From: an uncultured Bacteroidales bacterium
GTDB lineage: Bacteria; Bacteroidota; Bacteroidia; Bacteroidales; Muribaculaceae
Direction of reading: 5' to 3'
DNA length: 64,000 bases
Assembly (NCBI GenBank): GCA_902776835.1
Contig: CACYRK010000004.1
Coordinates: 108,170-172,169 of the forward strand
Shown: positions 38,964 to 48,635 of the stretch, in pieces
Position numbering within the stretch: position 1 is the first letter of the stretch
Layout of the letters: every line of letters begins with the position of its first letter
Program-made: the position numbers and the translations under genes
The notes under the pieces: model-generated
Database searches by the model: none
Told to the model about the DNA's origin: nothing
Seen by the model: only the letters and a program-made list of their open reading frames with translations

Positions 38964-39470
38964 TCAGTACGACGTAATGATGTAGCCGCCGTTTTGCGAT
39001 GCGCGCACTTTGTAGATTCGCAAGCCGTAACGCTGCGTGAGCGCCGGGCCGCCCAGCGGGCCTCCGGCACCATTGAGCACGTTGTAGCGCGAGCCGCACT
39101 TGGGGCACACCGCCTCCAATGTCGACGCGTCGATGCCAATCGACACATTGGGCATGTTCTCCACCGGGCAGGCCGCGTCGAAGGCCAGCGGCATATAGTC
39201 GCCCGTCGACGAGTCGAGCCCCATAAACAGCAGCACGCCGCCATAGCCGGTGTAAGTGTTTACGTTATAAGGGAAGTTCGACGGCAGTTGGCGACCGCGG
39301 TCAAAGATGCGGTAGTCGCCCACGCCGGCCACTCCGTAAGTGTTCCACAGGGCATAGGTGCCCAAGTTGATGCGCACCGTGTAGTTGGGGACTTCGGTGT
39401 TGTTAACCTTGTCACACGAGCATAGTGCGACCAGAATTGCAGCGGCAATGACGAGTAACTTTGTTTTCAT
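38964..39470 (-). CDS. Lipoprotein with Rieske-like fold lacking His ligands
   Basis: A 168-residue lipoprotein. ATG 39470 (MKTKLLVIAAAILVALCSC) gives a lipobox with Cys19 as the lipidation site. The C-terminal half resembles the Bacteroidota Rieske-type domain: FDAACPVENMP, then LEAVCPKCGSRYNVLNGAGGP and GGPALTQRYGLRIYKV. In true Rieske proteins the motifs are CxH and CxxH; here they are CPV and CPKC, so both histidines are replaced and only three cysteines remain. It may bind zinc or be a structural relic. The name depends on the motif spacing. Confidence 0.7.
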   Translation of the reverse strand: MKTKLLVIAAAILVALCSCDKVNNTEVPNYTVRINLGTYALWNTYGVAGVGDYRIFDRGRQLPSNFPYNVNTYTGYGGVLLFMGLDSSTGDYMPLAFDAACPVENMPNVSIGIDASTLEAVCPKCGSRYNVLNGAGGPLGGPALTQRYGLRIYKVRASQNGGYIITSY

Positions 39471-39703
39471 ATTAAAGAAAACGACAATCCACACCGTATA
39501 TTATGCCAAGCCCTCCAAAATCGAGTGATTATTAGATGTAAATGTGGGTTCTATAAACTCAAAATCGTCACAAGTTGATTTATACATTTTTGTCAAATGG
39601 GGGCTAAATTGGCAAAAAATACAACAAAATGTTGCGTTTTATTTAGTTTTTCACTAATTTAGCGACTTCATTCGATAAATAAGACAACATAAGCAATTAC
39701 GTT

Positions 39704-42700
39704 ATGGGAAATAATCGACTATCTCTGCTACAGGCCGCAATTCTTGCGGCGATGATGATGTTAAGTGGCATCACGGCACAGGCCTCCATCACAATCAAGG
39801 TGCTGAAAGGCGGTGAGGCGCCATACATGTATGCTTACGACAACTCTGGGGCAATACTTACCGGTGGTTGGCCAGGCGACGTGTTTACCCAAAAAGATGC
39901 CGAGGGCTATTGGGAAAAGGCTGTCGACGACAGCAATGGTGTGAATATCATTTTCAACATGGGCTCAAGCGACAATCAAACCGGCAATATTCTGCAAGTG
40001 CCTGGCGTGAACGGCGTGGCACGGTTTGTCTACGACGGCCACTCCACTTGGTTTGGTGTAATGCCCCAATTTGGTGCCAACGAGGGCTATATCTACTTCA
40101 ACTGCCCTCCCGACTGGGGAAACGATGCCGAACATGCGCCATACGTTCACTTCCTCAACAGCAACGAGCAGCAACTCGGCTCAACGGGTTGGCCAGGCTA
40201 TCAAATGGAGTATGCTGGCAAGGACGGCGCTGGGTTTGATGTGTTTAAATACTATACCGCCGATTGGTATGGCATCAGCAAACTTGTGCTTAACTGTGGC
40301 TCCAATGCCCATCAAACCGGCAACCTCGTGTATGTGCCCAACGGCTATTACAACACCTCGGGCAGCCAGGCAACGGTGCATGCCCTCACGACGTCTAACG
40401 GCTATAGCGACCCGGGGTTCCGCGAAGGCATAGCCAGACAATTGGGCATCAGCGACGGCAGCGTGTTCACGCCGGCCACCGTCCTCTATCTCGACGTTAG
40501 CGGCCGCCAAATCAGCAGTCTGGCTGGCATTGGCAACTTTGTCAACCTGCAGACTCTCATTGCCTCGGACAACAGCCTGTCGACCGTCGACTTGGGCAAC
40601 AACCCCGACCTCGAAGTGCTCGACCTCTCGAGGAACACCAGCTTACGCGGCTTCAACAGCAACTATTCAAACAATAGTAATTATATCAATTTAGCCGTTG
40701 GTCTTAAGCTTAAAGAGTTGTATCTTGCTGGCTGCAATATTGGCTATTTTAAAGCTATCAATTCACACTATAATGTATCGTCGCTTGAGCGTTTGGACCT
40801 TTCGGGCAATACCAGCATGGACGGATGGTCGGATGGTATCGGTGCCCAGACTGGGCTGAAGTACTTGAATGTTACTAACAATGGCTACGGCAGCGACGCG
40901 CTGGTTTTGACCAATCTTACGCAGCTCGACACTCTTATTGCCGACGACAACCCAAACTTGGGCAACATCTCCACCCTCGGCAATGCATCGCAGTTGAGGT
41001 ATGTGAGCCTGCGCAACTGCGGCTTGACCAACAGCATCGGTTTCGGCAACAACACCGCCCTTGAGTATATCGATATCAGCAACAACAGCGCCACTGCCAA
41101 GAACTTCACCCTGAGCAATAATCCAAATTTAAAGGTGTTTAAGGCCAGCAATGCCGCTATCAAGCAGGACGGATTGACCTGGAGCAGCGACAGCCCAGCC
41201 CTTGACACGCTCATCGTTAGCGGCAACAACAATATGAAATACCTCGCCACTCTCAATCATGCCACAGGGCTCAAATACCTGGACATGAGCGGTGGTAACT
41301 TGTATTTGCAGAATATGCCCACCTTTGTGGGAAGCAATTTCGCTTCGCTTGACTACATCGACTTCAGCAACGACAAAATTTCGGCCGCCAAGACGCTCGA
41401 CGGTTTCGCTGCACTGAAGACGCTGAAAATCGGCGGCAACACCTCGCTGCCCGCTGTTACCGTCAACAATTGCCGCGCTCTGGAGAGTCTCGATGTGAGC
41501 GGCAACACCGCCCTCACCCAGGTGGGCCTCACCAACCAAGGCTATAGCGACAGCAGCACGCTGCCGGCAATCACCACAACTAATTGCAGCCACCTTACCG
41601 CGCTGAATCTCAGCAACAACGCCTACACGGCGGTGCCAGCAACCCTGCCCTTCGATTGCAGTTCGTTGTACTTGAACAGCAACCTGCTGACCGGAGTCGC
41701 CGTGCCCGACGGCTCGCCGGTGCAATTCCTTTATGCACAGGACAATTCATTCCCGGCACAGATGGAACTTGGCTCCACCGGGGCGCTTCTGGGTCTCGAC
41801 TTGGGCAACAACGGCTTCACCAGTTTCAAGGCCGAGAATTCCAGCCTCTCGGCACTGAAGATTGGCGACAACCCGCAGATGACCACCCTCGAACTGCATG
41901 GCAATGCCAACCTGCACGTCACCACCGCCAACGCGACGATGAGCGACGGCAGCGGCCTGTATCTGCTGGGCAACACCGGCCTCCACTCCATCGACTTGAG
42001 CAACAGTTCGTTTACAGGCATCGGCCAGGACGGCTCGCTGGCCGGTCTGAGCGCGGTGAAGATGCTGAACGGCAGCCACAATGCCTTCACGCTGTTCAGC
42101 AATGGCACCGCCATCCCGGCCACCAACAACTATCATTATAAAGACCCGGAGACGGGGCAAAGCGTCACTGTGAACATCTCTGCCGTGCCAGCACACGCTA
42201 ATCTGCCCAACCTCGACGACCTCACTGGCCTCGAGTGGCTCGACATGAGCTACAACCAGATCGACTCGATACACCTCTACAAGCAGACGGGGCTCAAATA
42301 CCTCGACTTGCAGCACAACGGCTTCGACCGCGGCGAAGACACCCGCACCTACGGCAAGAACCAGCAGCTGGTGTATCGCCAGGGACTGCGCAAATTCGAC
42401 GCACACAACCTCGCTGCGCTCGAGTATCTCAACGTGAGCGACTGCCGCATTCAGGAGACGGCAATCGACCGCATCAGCGAGACGACACCGCTGCACGACG
42501 ACGGCGGTAAGCCCTCGGGTGGCTTCGTATGGATTAAGCACTGCCAAAACCTGAAGGAGTTTTATGCCGACAACAACGGCATGCGCTCCTTGGGCATCAA
42601 GGACAATCCTAACCTGATCAAGGTGTCGGCTCGCTACATGTATGGCCAGTCGCCCGAGATGATGAAGGGCAGCATCAACATCCACGACACTGGCGTGGAG

Positions 42701-44290
42701 GGCGGCAGCATGCTGGAATACTTCGATGTGAGTTACAGCATGTTCGACTCCATCGGCGTGAGCGTTGCCTCGAAACTCAAGGTGCTCAAGGTCGACGGCA
42801 ACCCCATCCACTACCTGTATTTGAACCAAAACAAGGCTTTGGAGGAAGTGTATGCCGGCGGTTGCACCCTGGCGGCCCGCAACGGCAACACCACGCCCAG
42901 CGACGACGGATGTGCCAACACGCCAATCTCCGGCCTGCTGCAGGTGCGTGCCGAGGCATTGCCTAACCTCGCCGTGCTTAACGTCGACGACGACACCGAA
43001 CTGCGAAATCTCTATTGCGAGGACAATCCATCCCTGCCCGAGATCACTGGATTGCCCGACTGCACCGACTTGCGTGTGCTGCACGCCTACAACGACGTGC
43101 TGCTCGGCGAGAACGTGAGCGACGGCCGCTTCGACGTCGATGCCAACACCGCGCTCACGACATTGTGGGTAAGCAACTGCGCTCTGCCGGGCGAACTGCG
43201 TGTGGCACAATGCGCCGGCATGGACACCTTGCGATGCGACCGCAACGCGCTCACCAAACTCGATGTGTCGTCGCTGGCCGGCATACATTGGCTCGACTGC
43301 TACAACAACATCGGCATACAGGAATTGGTGCCCGCCGCAAGCACTAATATGACCCATCTGAACCTGCGCAATTGCAGCACTATCGACCTCGACTTGGCGG
43401 CTAACACCAAGTTGCAGTTTATGGACTGCGACAACAACAAGATTCGCGAACTGACCTTTGCCGATGCTGCCGACATTCAGACCATCTCGGCAAGCAACAA
43501 CAATCTGTTCCACATCGATATGGGTAGCGGCCCGCACAACAGTTTGCAGGCCATCCGCTTCGAGAACAACCACATCAATGGCATCGACCTGAGCCAGTGC
43601 GGCAGCCTTACGGCCGACAGCATCAAGGATCAGGGCAACGGTCGCTCGATTACTGCCAACGTGTCGCGCTTCCAGTCGAAGCATCTCTACTACTTCCAAC
43701 TCGACCAGTCGACCGAGAACGCTGGCGGCGGCAACTTCCTGAACAGCCAGATGTGCGTCGAGGACGACGAGTCGAGCGACGACACCCGCACCTATGGCCG
43801 CAACGCCACCTCGGGCACCCAGGGCAAGTCGCTTGCACAAGACTGTGTCGACCTGACCAAAATCACTTGGACACAGGAAGTTGAAGGCACTCGCCGCAAT
43901 GCCCGCGCCGACTATGGCACGCTCGACCCTGGCACCATCATTGGCGACATTGTGGTCTTGGACAACGAGGAAGGTGTGGACTCGCCCAATGGTCACGGCA
44001 CCGAGACCTATCGTTACAACAATGGCGTCAGCGAAAGCGAGTTTTACCTTAATTGGACGGCTAACGGGCAAGTGGTGACCGGCGTCGACGACCTCGACAG
44101 CGATGCCCTGACGGTGGTGGGCGGCAACGGCTGCATCACGGTCAACGCGCCGCAGGCGATGACGCTGACCGTTGTCGACATGGCGGGCCGTGTGGTCGTT
44201 CAGCGCGATATCGAGGCAGGCCAAACCGTCATCGACGCCTTGGCCCCAGGCATCTACATCGCTGCAGGCCAAAAAGTCGCCGTCAACTAA
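39704..44290 (+). CDS. Very large LRR surface protein with starch-binding modules and T9SS-like tail
   Basis: A 1528-residue exported protein. The signal peptide ends near AQAS (~residue 28). Two CBM26-like starch-binding modules follow (~29-120 and ~125-215), each with a GWPG loop and a terminal N/H-QTGN motif (DNQTGN, AHQTGN). LRR repeats of the LxxLDxSxN type run from ~245 to ~1360. The last ~70 residues are a beta-domain ending TVVDMAGRVVVQ, LAPGIYIAAGQKVAVN, like a type A T9SS C-terminal sorting domain. It therefore uses a different tail from the dockerin-type genes nearby. It may hold starch granules or alpha-glucan at the surface. Confidence 0.85.
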   Translation: MGNNRLSLLQAAILAAMMMLSGITAQASITIKVLKGGEAPYMYAYDNSGAILTGGWPGDVFTQKDAEGYWEKAVDDSNGVNIIFNMGSSDNQTGNILQVPGVNGVARFVYDGHSTWFGVMPQFGANEGYIYFNCPPDWGNDAEHAPYVHFLNSNEQQLGSTGWPGYQMEYAGKDGAGFDVFKYYTADWYGISKLVLNCGSNAHQTGNLVYVPNGYYNTSGSQATVHALTTSNGYSDPGFREGIARQLGISDGSVFTPATVLYLDVSGRQISSLAGIGNFVNLQTLIASDNSLSTVDLGNNPDLEVLDLSRNTSLRGFNSNYSNNSNYINLAVGLKLKELYLAGCNIGYFKAINSHYNVSSLERLDLSGNTSMDGWSDGIGAQTGLKYLNVTNNGYGSDALVLTNLTQLDTLIADDNPNLGNISTLGNASQLRYVSLRNCGLTNSIGFGNNTALEYIDISNNSATAKNFTLSNNPNLKVFKASNAAIKQDGLTWSSDSPALDTLIVSGNNNMKYLATLNHATGLKYLDMSGGNLYLQNMPTFVGSNFASLDYIDFSNDKISAAKTLDGFAALKTLKIGGNTSLPAVTVNNCRALESLDVSGNTALTQVGLTNQGYSDSSTLPAITTTNCSHLTALNLSNNAYTAVPATLPFDCSSLYLNSNLLTGVAVPDGSPVQFLYAQDNSFPAQMELGSTGALLGLDLGNNGFTSFKAENSSLSALKIGDNPQMTTLELHGNANLHVTTANATMSDGSGLYLLGNTGLHSIDLSNSSFTGIGQDGSLAGLSAVKMLNGSHNAFTLFSNGTAIPATNNYHYKDPETGQSVTVNISAVPAHANLPNLDDLTGLEWLDMSYNQIDSIHLYKQTGLKYLDLQHNGFDRGEDTRTYGKNQQLVYRQGLRKFDAHNLAALEYLNVSDCRIQETAIDRISETTPLHDDGGKPSGGFVWIKHCQNLKEFYADNNGMRSLGIKDNPNLIKVSARYMYGQSPEMMKGSINIHDTGVEGGSMLEYFDVSYSMFDSIGVSVASKLKVLKVDGNPIHYLYLNQNKALEEVYAGGCTLAARNGNTTPSDDGCANTPISGLLQVRAEALPNLAVLNVDDDTELRNLYCEDNPSLPEITGLPDCTDLRVLHAYNDVLLGENVSDGRFDVDANTALTTLWVSNCALPGELRVAQCAGMDTLRCDRNALTKLDVSSLAGIHWLDCYNNIGIQELVPAASTNMTHLNLRNCSTIDLDLAANTKLQFMDCDNNKIRELTFADAADIQTISASNNNLFHIDMGSGPHNSLQAIRFENNHINGIDLSQCGSLTADSIKDQGNGRSITANVSRFQSKHLYYFQLDQSTENAGGGNFLNSQMCVEDDESSDDTRTYGRNATSGTQGKSLAQDCVDLTKITWTQEVEGTRRNARADYGTLDPGTIIGDIVVLDNEEGVDSPNGHGTETYRYNNGVSESEFYLNWTANGQVVTGVDDLDSDALTVVGGNGCITVNAPQAMTLTVVDMAGRVVVQRDIEAGQTVIDALAPGIYIAAGQKVAVN

Positions 44291-44326
44291 GTTTACACGC
44301 CTGGAAAGCGTGCCTCACCCGCAATC

Positions 44327-44370
44327 ACTCCCCATAATTCCCAATCCCGCGGAACTATGGGGAGTTTTCA
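44327..44370 (+). terminator. Terminator after the starch-binding LRR gene
   Basis: Arms ACTCCCCATAATTCC (44327-44341) and GGAACTATGGGGAGT (44351-44365), one mismatch, followed by TTTTCATTT. Confidence 0.8.
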
Positions 44371-44431
44371 TTTCTCCCTCCCAGTTCACATCCCCACTGG
44401 CCACACATTGGGGCGTTTCGGAAAAATTTTG

Positions 44432-44439
44432 TAATTTTG
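44432..44439 (+). promoter_or_regulatory. -7 box of ispE
   Basis: TAATTTTG matches TAnnTTTG, 23 bases before the ATG at 44463. TTG at 44408-44410 is a possible -33 element. Confidence 0.6.
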
Positions 44440-44462
44440 TGGCGAAAACAAAGTTGCTGAAT

Positions 44463-45287
44463 ATGATTACCTTTCCTAATGCAAAAATAAATCTGGGACT
44501 CAACATTGTGGAGCGCCGTGCCGACGGCTACCATAACCTCGAGACGGTGTTTTACCCCATTCCGCTGACCGACGTGCTCGAGATTGTGCCTGCCGAAGGC
44601 ACCGACAGCACCCTCACGTGCTACGGCAACACCGTGGATTGCCCCGTCGAGAGCAATCTGGTGATGCGCGCCTACCGCTTGCTGCAACGCGAATATGCCG
44701 TGCCGCCGGTCGATATCTTCCTCTACAAGCACATCCCCGACGGTGCCGGGCTGGGCGGCGGGTCGAGCGACGCGGCCCACACACTTACGATGCTCAACGC
44801 GATGTTTGAACTGGGGCTCTCGCCCGAGCGGCTGGCACAGTTGGCGGCAACGCTGGGTGCCGACTGCCCGTTCTTTATCTACAATCGCCCGATGCAGGCC
44901 ACAGGCATCGGCGATGTGCTCACTCCGGTGGAGGTCGCCCTGAGCGGCATGACGCTGGTGCTCGTCAAGCCGCCCGTGAGCGTGCCCACCAAGCAGGCCT
45001 ATGCCCACGTGACGCCGCAAGCGCCCGCACTGCTGGCGCGCGATGTGGTGAAGCAGCCGATACCCATGTGGGACGGCGCGCTGAAAAACGACTTCGAGCC
45101 GAGCGTCTTCGGCGAGCATCCGAGGCTGTGGCTCATCAAGGCCGCCCTGCTCGACGCCGGGGCGCAATATGCCGCGATGAGCGGCTCAGGGTCGGCGATT
45201 TTCGGCATCTTCGACAGTGCCAACTTGGCAGAGGACATCGCTGACACGATGGCAGACTGCGCCGTGCACGTCATGACTTTGCCATAA
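44463..45287 (+). CDS. ispE: 4-diphosphocytidyl-2-C-methyl-D-erythritol kinase
   Basis: IspE phosphorylates CDP-ME in the MEP isoprenoid pathway. The frame is open from 44172, but ATG 44463 follows the promoter and starts the family pattern MITFPNAKINLGLNIVERRADGYHNLETVFYPI, giving 274 residues, as expected. The GHMP kinase ATP loop is GAGLGGGSSDAA (~residues 93-104), with LGADCPFFI and the C-terminal SGSGSAIFGIF. The start lies just after the terminator of the LRR gene, so it is an independent unit. Confidence 0.96.
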   Translation: MITFPNAKINLGLNIVERRADGYHNLETVFYPIPLTDVLEIVPAEGTDSTLTCYGNTVDCPVESNLVMRAYRLLQREYAVPPVDIFLYKHIPDGAGLGGGSSDAAHTLTMLNAMFELGLSPERLAQLAATLGADCPFFIYNRPMQATGIGDVLTPVEVALSGMTLVLVKPPVSVPTKQAYAHVTPQAPALLARDVVKQPIPMWDGALKNDFEPSVFGEHPRLWLIKAALLDAGAQYAAMSGSGSAIFGIFDSANLAEDIADTMADCAVHVMTLP

Positions 45288-45392
45288 CTCCTGTGCGACA
45301 ACCTTCTCGAGCCAGCGTGCTACGCGCGTTGGCAGGGTTTTTGCACGTGTTTTCCCCTGAATCAATAACATTGAAAAATTAACACATCAAAT

Positions 45393-46010
45393 ATGCCAAA
45401 GAATAAGAAGAAACACACCATTCAGCAGGACGAAGAGCCGCTGATGCAACAGGCCGAAGAGCCTGAAATGAACGAGCAAGAAGAGCCCGTCGACCCCGAC
45501 GTGACGATGGTCGATGAGCACGAGGAGGGTGCCAGTGCCGATGAGGCCGCCAGCGCCGAGGACGTGATTGAGAAGATGCAGGCCGAACTGGCCGAGCAGA
45601 AGCGACAATACCTCTTCCTGGCCGCCGACTTCGACAACTATCGCAAGCGCACCCTCAAGGAGAAGCAAGACCTTGTGAAAAACGGTGCCGAGCGGGCACT
45701 GAAGGAGTTGCTGCCGGTCGTCGACGACTTTGAGCGGGCTGTAGAAGCCATGCACAAGGGCGATGACCTGGAGGCACTGCGCGAGGGCGTTGACTTGATT
45801 TACAACAAGTTTATGAAATATCTTGAGCAAAACAATGTCACTCCCATCGAGTCGACCGGAAAGGACTTTGACACCGACCTCCACGAGGCAGTGACGATGT
45901 TCCCCGCACCCGATGAGACCATGCGCGGCAAGGTGATCGACACCACGCAGCGTGGCTACATGCTCAACGACAAGGTCTTGCGCCACGCCAAGGTGGTCGT
46001 AGGACAGTAA
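45393..46010 (+). CDS. grpE: Nucleotide exchange factor GrpE
   Basis: A 205-residue DnaK cochaperone that releases ADP from DnaK. It has an acidic, disordered N-terminus (EEPLMQQAEEPEMNEQEEP), a coiled-coil helix (VIEKMQAELAEQKRQYLFLAADFDNYRKRT) and the C-terminal beta domain with PVESTGK-like IESTGKDFDTDLHEAV and VVVGQ end. It starts the grpE-dnaJ-RluA cluster. The 58-base gap before dnaJ contains a short heptamer repeat and no terminator. Confidence 0.96.
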   Translation: MPKNKKKHTIQQDEEPLMQQAEEPEMNEQEEPVDPDVTMVDEHEEGASADEAASAEDVIEKMQAELAEQKRQYLFLAADFDNYRKRTLKEKQDLVKNGAERALKELLPVVDDFERAVEAMHKGDDLEALREGVDLIYNKFMKYLEQNNVTPIESTGKDFDTDLHEAVTMFPAPDETMRGKVIDTTQRGYMLNDKVLRHAKVVVGQ

Positions 46011-46019
46011 TTTTAGATT

Positions 46020-46042
46020 ATTAGAGATTATAGATTAGAGAT
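46020..46042 (+). repeat. Short heptamer repeat between grpE and dnaJ
   Basis: Units ATTAGAG, ATTATAG, ATTAGAG and a terminal ATT form a short run of the same heptamer family as at 31856. Confidence 0.6.
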
Positions 46043-46068
46043 TTTCTAATCTGTTAAGATACAGCAGA

Positions 46069-47244
46069 ATGGCAACAAATAAGAGAGATTATTACGAGGT
46101 GCTGGGCGTCGACAAGAAAGCCACGACCGAAGAGATCAAGAAGGCTTACCGCAAGTTGGCCATCCAGTATCACCCCGACCGTCAGCAGGGCAAGAGCGAT
46201 GCCGAGAAAAAGGATGCCGAGGAGAAGTTTAAGGAGGCTGCCGAGGCCTACGATGTGCTCAGCAACGCCGACAAGCGCGCTCGCTACGACCAATTTGGCT
46301 TCTCCGGCGACCAGATGGGCGGTGGCTACGGTGGTTTCGGTGGCTTCGACATCAACGACATCCTGAACCAGGTGTTCGGTGCCGGATTTAACTTCGGTGG
46401 CTTTGGCGGCGGTTTCAGCGGCTTCAGCGGCGGGTCACGCGGACAGCGGGTGATGCGCGGCACCGATTTGCGCGTGAGGGTGAAACTCACGCTGGCCGAC
46501 ATAGCACATGGTGTGGAGAAGAAACTCAAGATTCCTCGCTCCACGGCATGCCACAGTTGCCATGGCACGGGCGCGAAAAACGGCACCGCAATGGAGACGT
46601 GTCCCAACTGCCACGGACAGGGCGTGGAGATGCGCATCCAGCAGTCGATTTTCGGACGCGTGCAGACGCAGACCGAGTGCCACCAGTGCGGCGGCACAGG
46701 CAAGATCATAAAGGAGCGTTGCCCCGATTGTCATGGCCAAGGCCTGATCAAGAAGGAGGAGATTGTGAGCGTCAACATACCCGCCGGAGTGGCCGAGGGC
46801 ATGGTGCTCAAGATGAGCGGACGCGGCAACGACGCGCCGGGCGAGAACAGCATGCCGGGCGACCTGCTCATCGTCATTGAGGAGGCTCCCGACAAGAACC
46901 TCGTGCGCGATGGCAACGACTTGATTTACAACATGCTGCTCGACTTCCCCACCGCAGTGCTTGGCGGCAAGGTCGACGTGCCTACCATCGACGGACAGGC
47001 GCGCGTCAACATCAAAGCCGGCACTCAGCCCGGCACCGTGTTGCGCCTGCGCGGTAAAGGACTGCCCAGCCCCGACCGTTACGGCAACGGCGACATGCTG
47101 GTAAACGTCATGATTTACGTGCCTGAGGCTCTTAGCGCCGACGAGCGCAAGGCCATTGAGTCGATGCGCGAGAGCCACAACCTCAAGCCCACCGAGAGCA
47201 CGCGCAGCCGCATTTTCAGCCGATTGACTCACCTCTTCGATTAA
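46069..47244 (+). CDS. dnaJ: Chaperone DnaJ
   Basis: A 391-residue type I Hsp40 that delivers clients to DnaK and stimulates its ATPase. Domain order: J-domain (~5-80) with YHPDR, a Gly/Phe-rich linker ([20 protein letters not shown]), and the zinc region with four CxxCxGxG motifs, [24 protein letters not shown] and CPDCHGQG, between ~160 and ~225. The substrate-binding C-domains end in a disordered tail. It follows grpE and is followed within 8 bases by an RluA gene. Confidence 0.97.
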   Translation: MATNKRDYYEVLGVDKKATTEEIKKAYRKLAIQYHPDRQQGKSDAEKKDAEEKFKEAAEAYDVLSNADKRARYDQFGFSGDQMGGGYGGFGGFDINDILNQVFGAGFNFGGFGGGFSGFSGGSRGQRVMRGTDLRVRVKLTLADIAHGVEKKLKIPRSTACHSCHGTGAKNGTAMETCPNCHGQGVEMRIQQSIFGRVQTQTECHQCGGTGKIIKERCPDCHGQGLIKKEEIVSVNIPAGVAEGMVLKMSGRGNDAPGENSMPGDLLIVIEEAPDKNLVRDGNDLIYNMLLDFPTAVLGGKVDVPTIDGQARVNIKAGTQPGTVLRLRGKGLPSPDRYGNGDMLVNVMIYVPEALSADERKAIESMRESHNLKPTESTRSRIFSRLTHLFD

Positions 47245-47251
47245 GCGTACC

Positions 47252-48157
47252 ATGAAACGTCAACACAACCACCGCGTGCCGCGACAGGCCGACCGATCGA
47301 TGGCGTTCACCGTGCGTGAGCCCGACAAACTGCTCAACTTCGTCATGAAAAGCCTCGACGGCATAAGCCGCAACAAGGCAAAATCGATTCTTACAAAGGG
47401 CGGAGTGAGCGTCGACGGGCGCGTGCAGACTCACGTCGACTTCCCCCTGGACCCCGGCAACGTAATCACCATCAGGCGCCAGCCAGCCACCACGGCCGAA
47501 ACTAGCAAGCATTACAATATCGTCTACGAGGATGAGTGGCTTGTGGTCGTCGACAAGGCGCCCGGCGTACTGTCGATGGGCGTGGGCGCCGGCAGCCTGA
47601 ACATGAAGTCGCTGCTCGACCGCCACTTTGTGGAGACGCGACAGCGCTGCACAGCGCATGTGGTGCACCGTCTCGACTGCCGCACATCGGGCTTGATGAT
47701 TTACGCTAAGGACACGCAGGTGCAGCAGGCATTTACGCACGACTGGCACAACATTGTCACCGACCGTCGCTACGTGGCTGTGGTCGACGGCATCATGGAA
47801 GAAGACCATGGGCGCGTGGAGAGTTGGCTGAAAGACACGCCTAACATGAAGGTGATCAGCAGCCCCACCGACAACGGCGGCAAGTATGCCATCACCACGT
47901 GGCAGATTCTTGAGCGCGCGCAGGAGCACTCGCTGATTGAATTGAAATTGCTCACGGGGCGCAAGAACCAGATTCGCGTGCACATGCGCGACATCGGCCA
48001 TCCCGTCACTGGCGACGGCAAGTATGGCCGCCAGGAGCAGCCCGGCACGCGCCACTGCCTGCACGCCATCAAAATCGCCTTCACGCACCCCGTCACCGGC
48101 GAGCACCTCAGTTTCCAAACGCCCATCCCTCCCTACTTCCTCCGCCGCCTAACATAA
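47252..48157 (+). CDS. RluA family RNA pseudouridine synthase
   Basis: A 301-residue enzyme that isomerises uridine to pseudouridine in rRNA or tRNA. An N-terminal S4-like RNA-binding segment (~30-75, RNKAKSILTKGGVSVDGR) precedes the catalytic domain. The catalytic Asp lies in VVHRLDCRTSGLMIYAK, and RKNQIRVHMRDIGHPVTGDGKYG is the C-terminal motif. RluC and RluD are both possible; the sequence alone does not separate them. It lies 7 bases after dnaJ in the same operon. The following 478 bases hold only repeats and a terminator. Confidence 0.93.
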   Translation: MKRQHNHRVPRQADRSMAFTVREPDKLLNFVMKSLDGISRNKAKSILTKGGVSVDGRVQTHVDFPLDPGNVITIRRQPATTAETSKHYNIVYEDEWLVVVDKAPGVLSMGVGAGSLNMKSLLDRHFVETRQRCTAHVVHRLDCRTSGLMIYAKDTQVQQAFTHDWHNIVTDRRYVAVVDGIMEEDHGRVESWLKDTPNMKVISSPTDNGGKYAITTWQILERAQEHSLIELKLLTGRKNQIRVHMRDIGHPVTGDGKYGRQEQPGTRHCLHAIKIAFTHPVTGEHLSFQTPIPPYFLRRLT

Positions 48158-48319
48158 CCCCCACGTAAGCAACAATATATAAGTAATTATTGTTGTCCGA
48201 TAATTTTTTTTAAACATTCACAATTCATTGAATGTCAAGCAAAAACATCAAGTTCATAAATAATGGGCTTGCTTTGTAGCCCTTTTGGGCTGGCCAGGGT
48301 GTAGGAACGCGTCATAGAG

Positions 48320-48427
48320 GCAATTTTTCCAGACAATTTGTAGGGACGCGCCATGTGCTGCCAAGCGAAGCCCCTCAGTGTTTTTGCAATGTTTCCAGAC
48401 AATTTGTAGGGACGCGCCATGGCGCGT
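48320..48427 (+). repeat. Two 36-nt direct repeats ending in a REP-like palindrome
   Basis: 48320-48355 and 48386-48421 share 35 of 36 bases (core TTTCCAGACAATTTGTAGGG). The second continues into the perfect 16-bp palindrome ACGCGCCATGGCGCGT (48412-48427). The remaining sequence 48158-48580 is without a convincing gene. Confidence 0.8.
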
Positions 48428-48580
48428 AGTGGAGCAAAATGTGGGTTAAATGTGTTCATATTCATGTTATTATTTTGATTGATACATCTAAATCGTGCGT
48501 TCTTAGCCCCCTTTGGGGTAACAGAACCAATTGCGTCTACATCTGCCACCCCTGGTTTTTATCGGACACCAATAATAAGT

Positions 48581-48612
48581 AATAGCAACCATAGAATCCC
48601 ATGGTTGCTATT
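48581..48612 (-). terminator. Terminator of the 48636-55994 operon
   Basis: AATAGCAACCAT (48581-48592) and ATGGTTGCTATT (48601-48612) form a perfect 12-bp stem with an 8-nt loop, followed on the minus strand by TT-rich sequence. Confidence 0.75.
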
Positions 48613-48635
48613 ATTGCTATTGTGCTGTGAGGCGG

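Noticed and set aside
41747..44272. 841-codon open frame antisense to the large LRR gene
   Set aside because: Shadow produced by repeated LRR codons; no start signal or domain.
48235..48549. 104-codon open frame on the minus strand in the repeat-rich gap
   Set aside because: It consists of translated REP-like repeats; no gene features.
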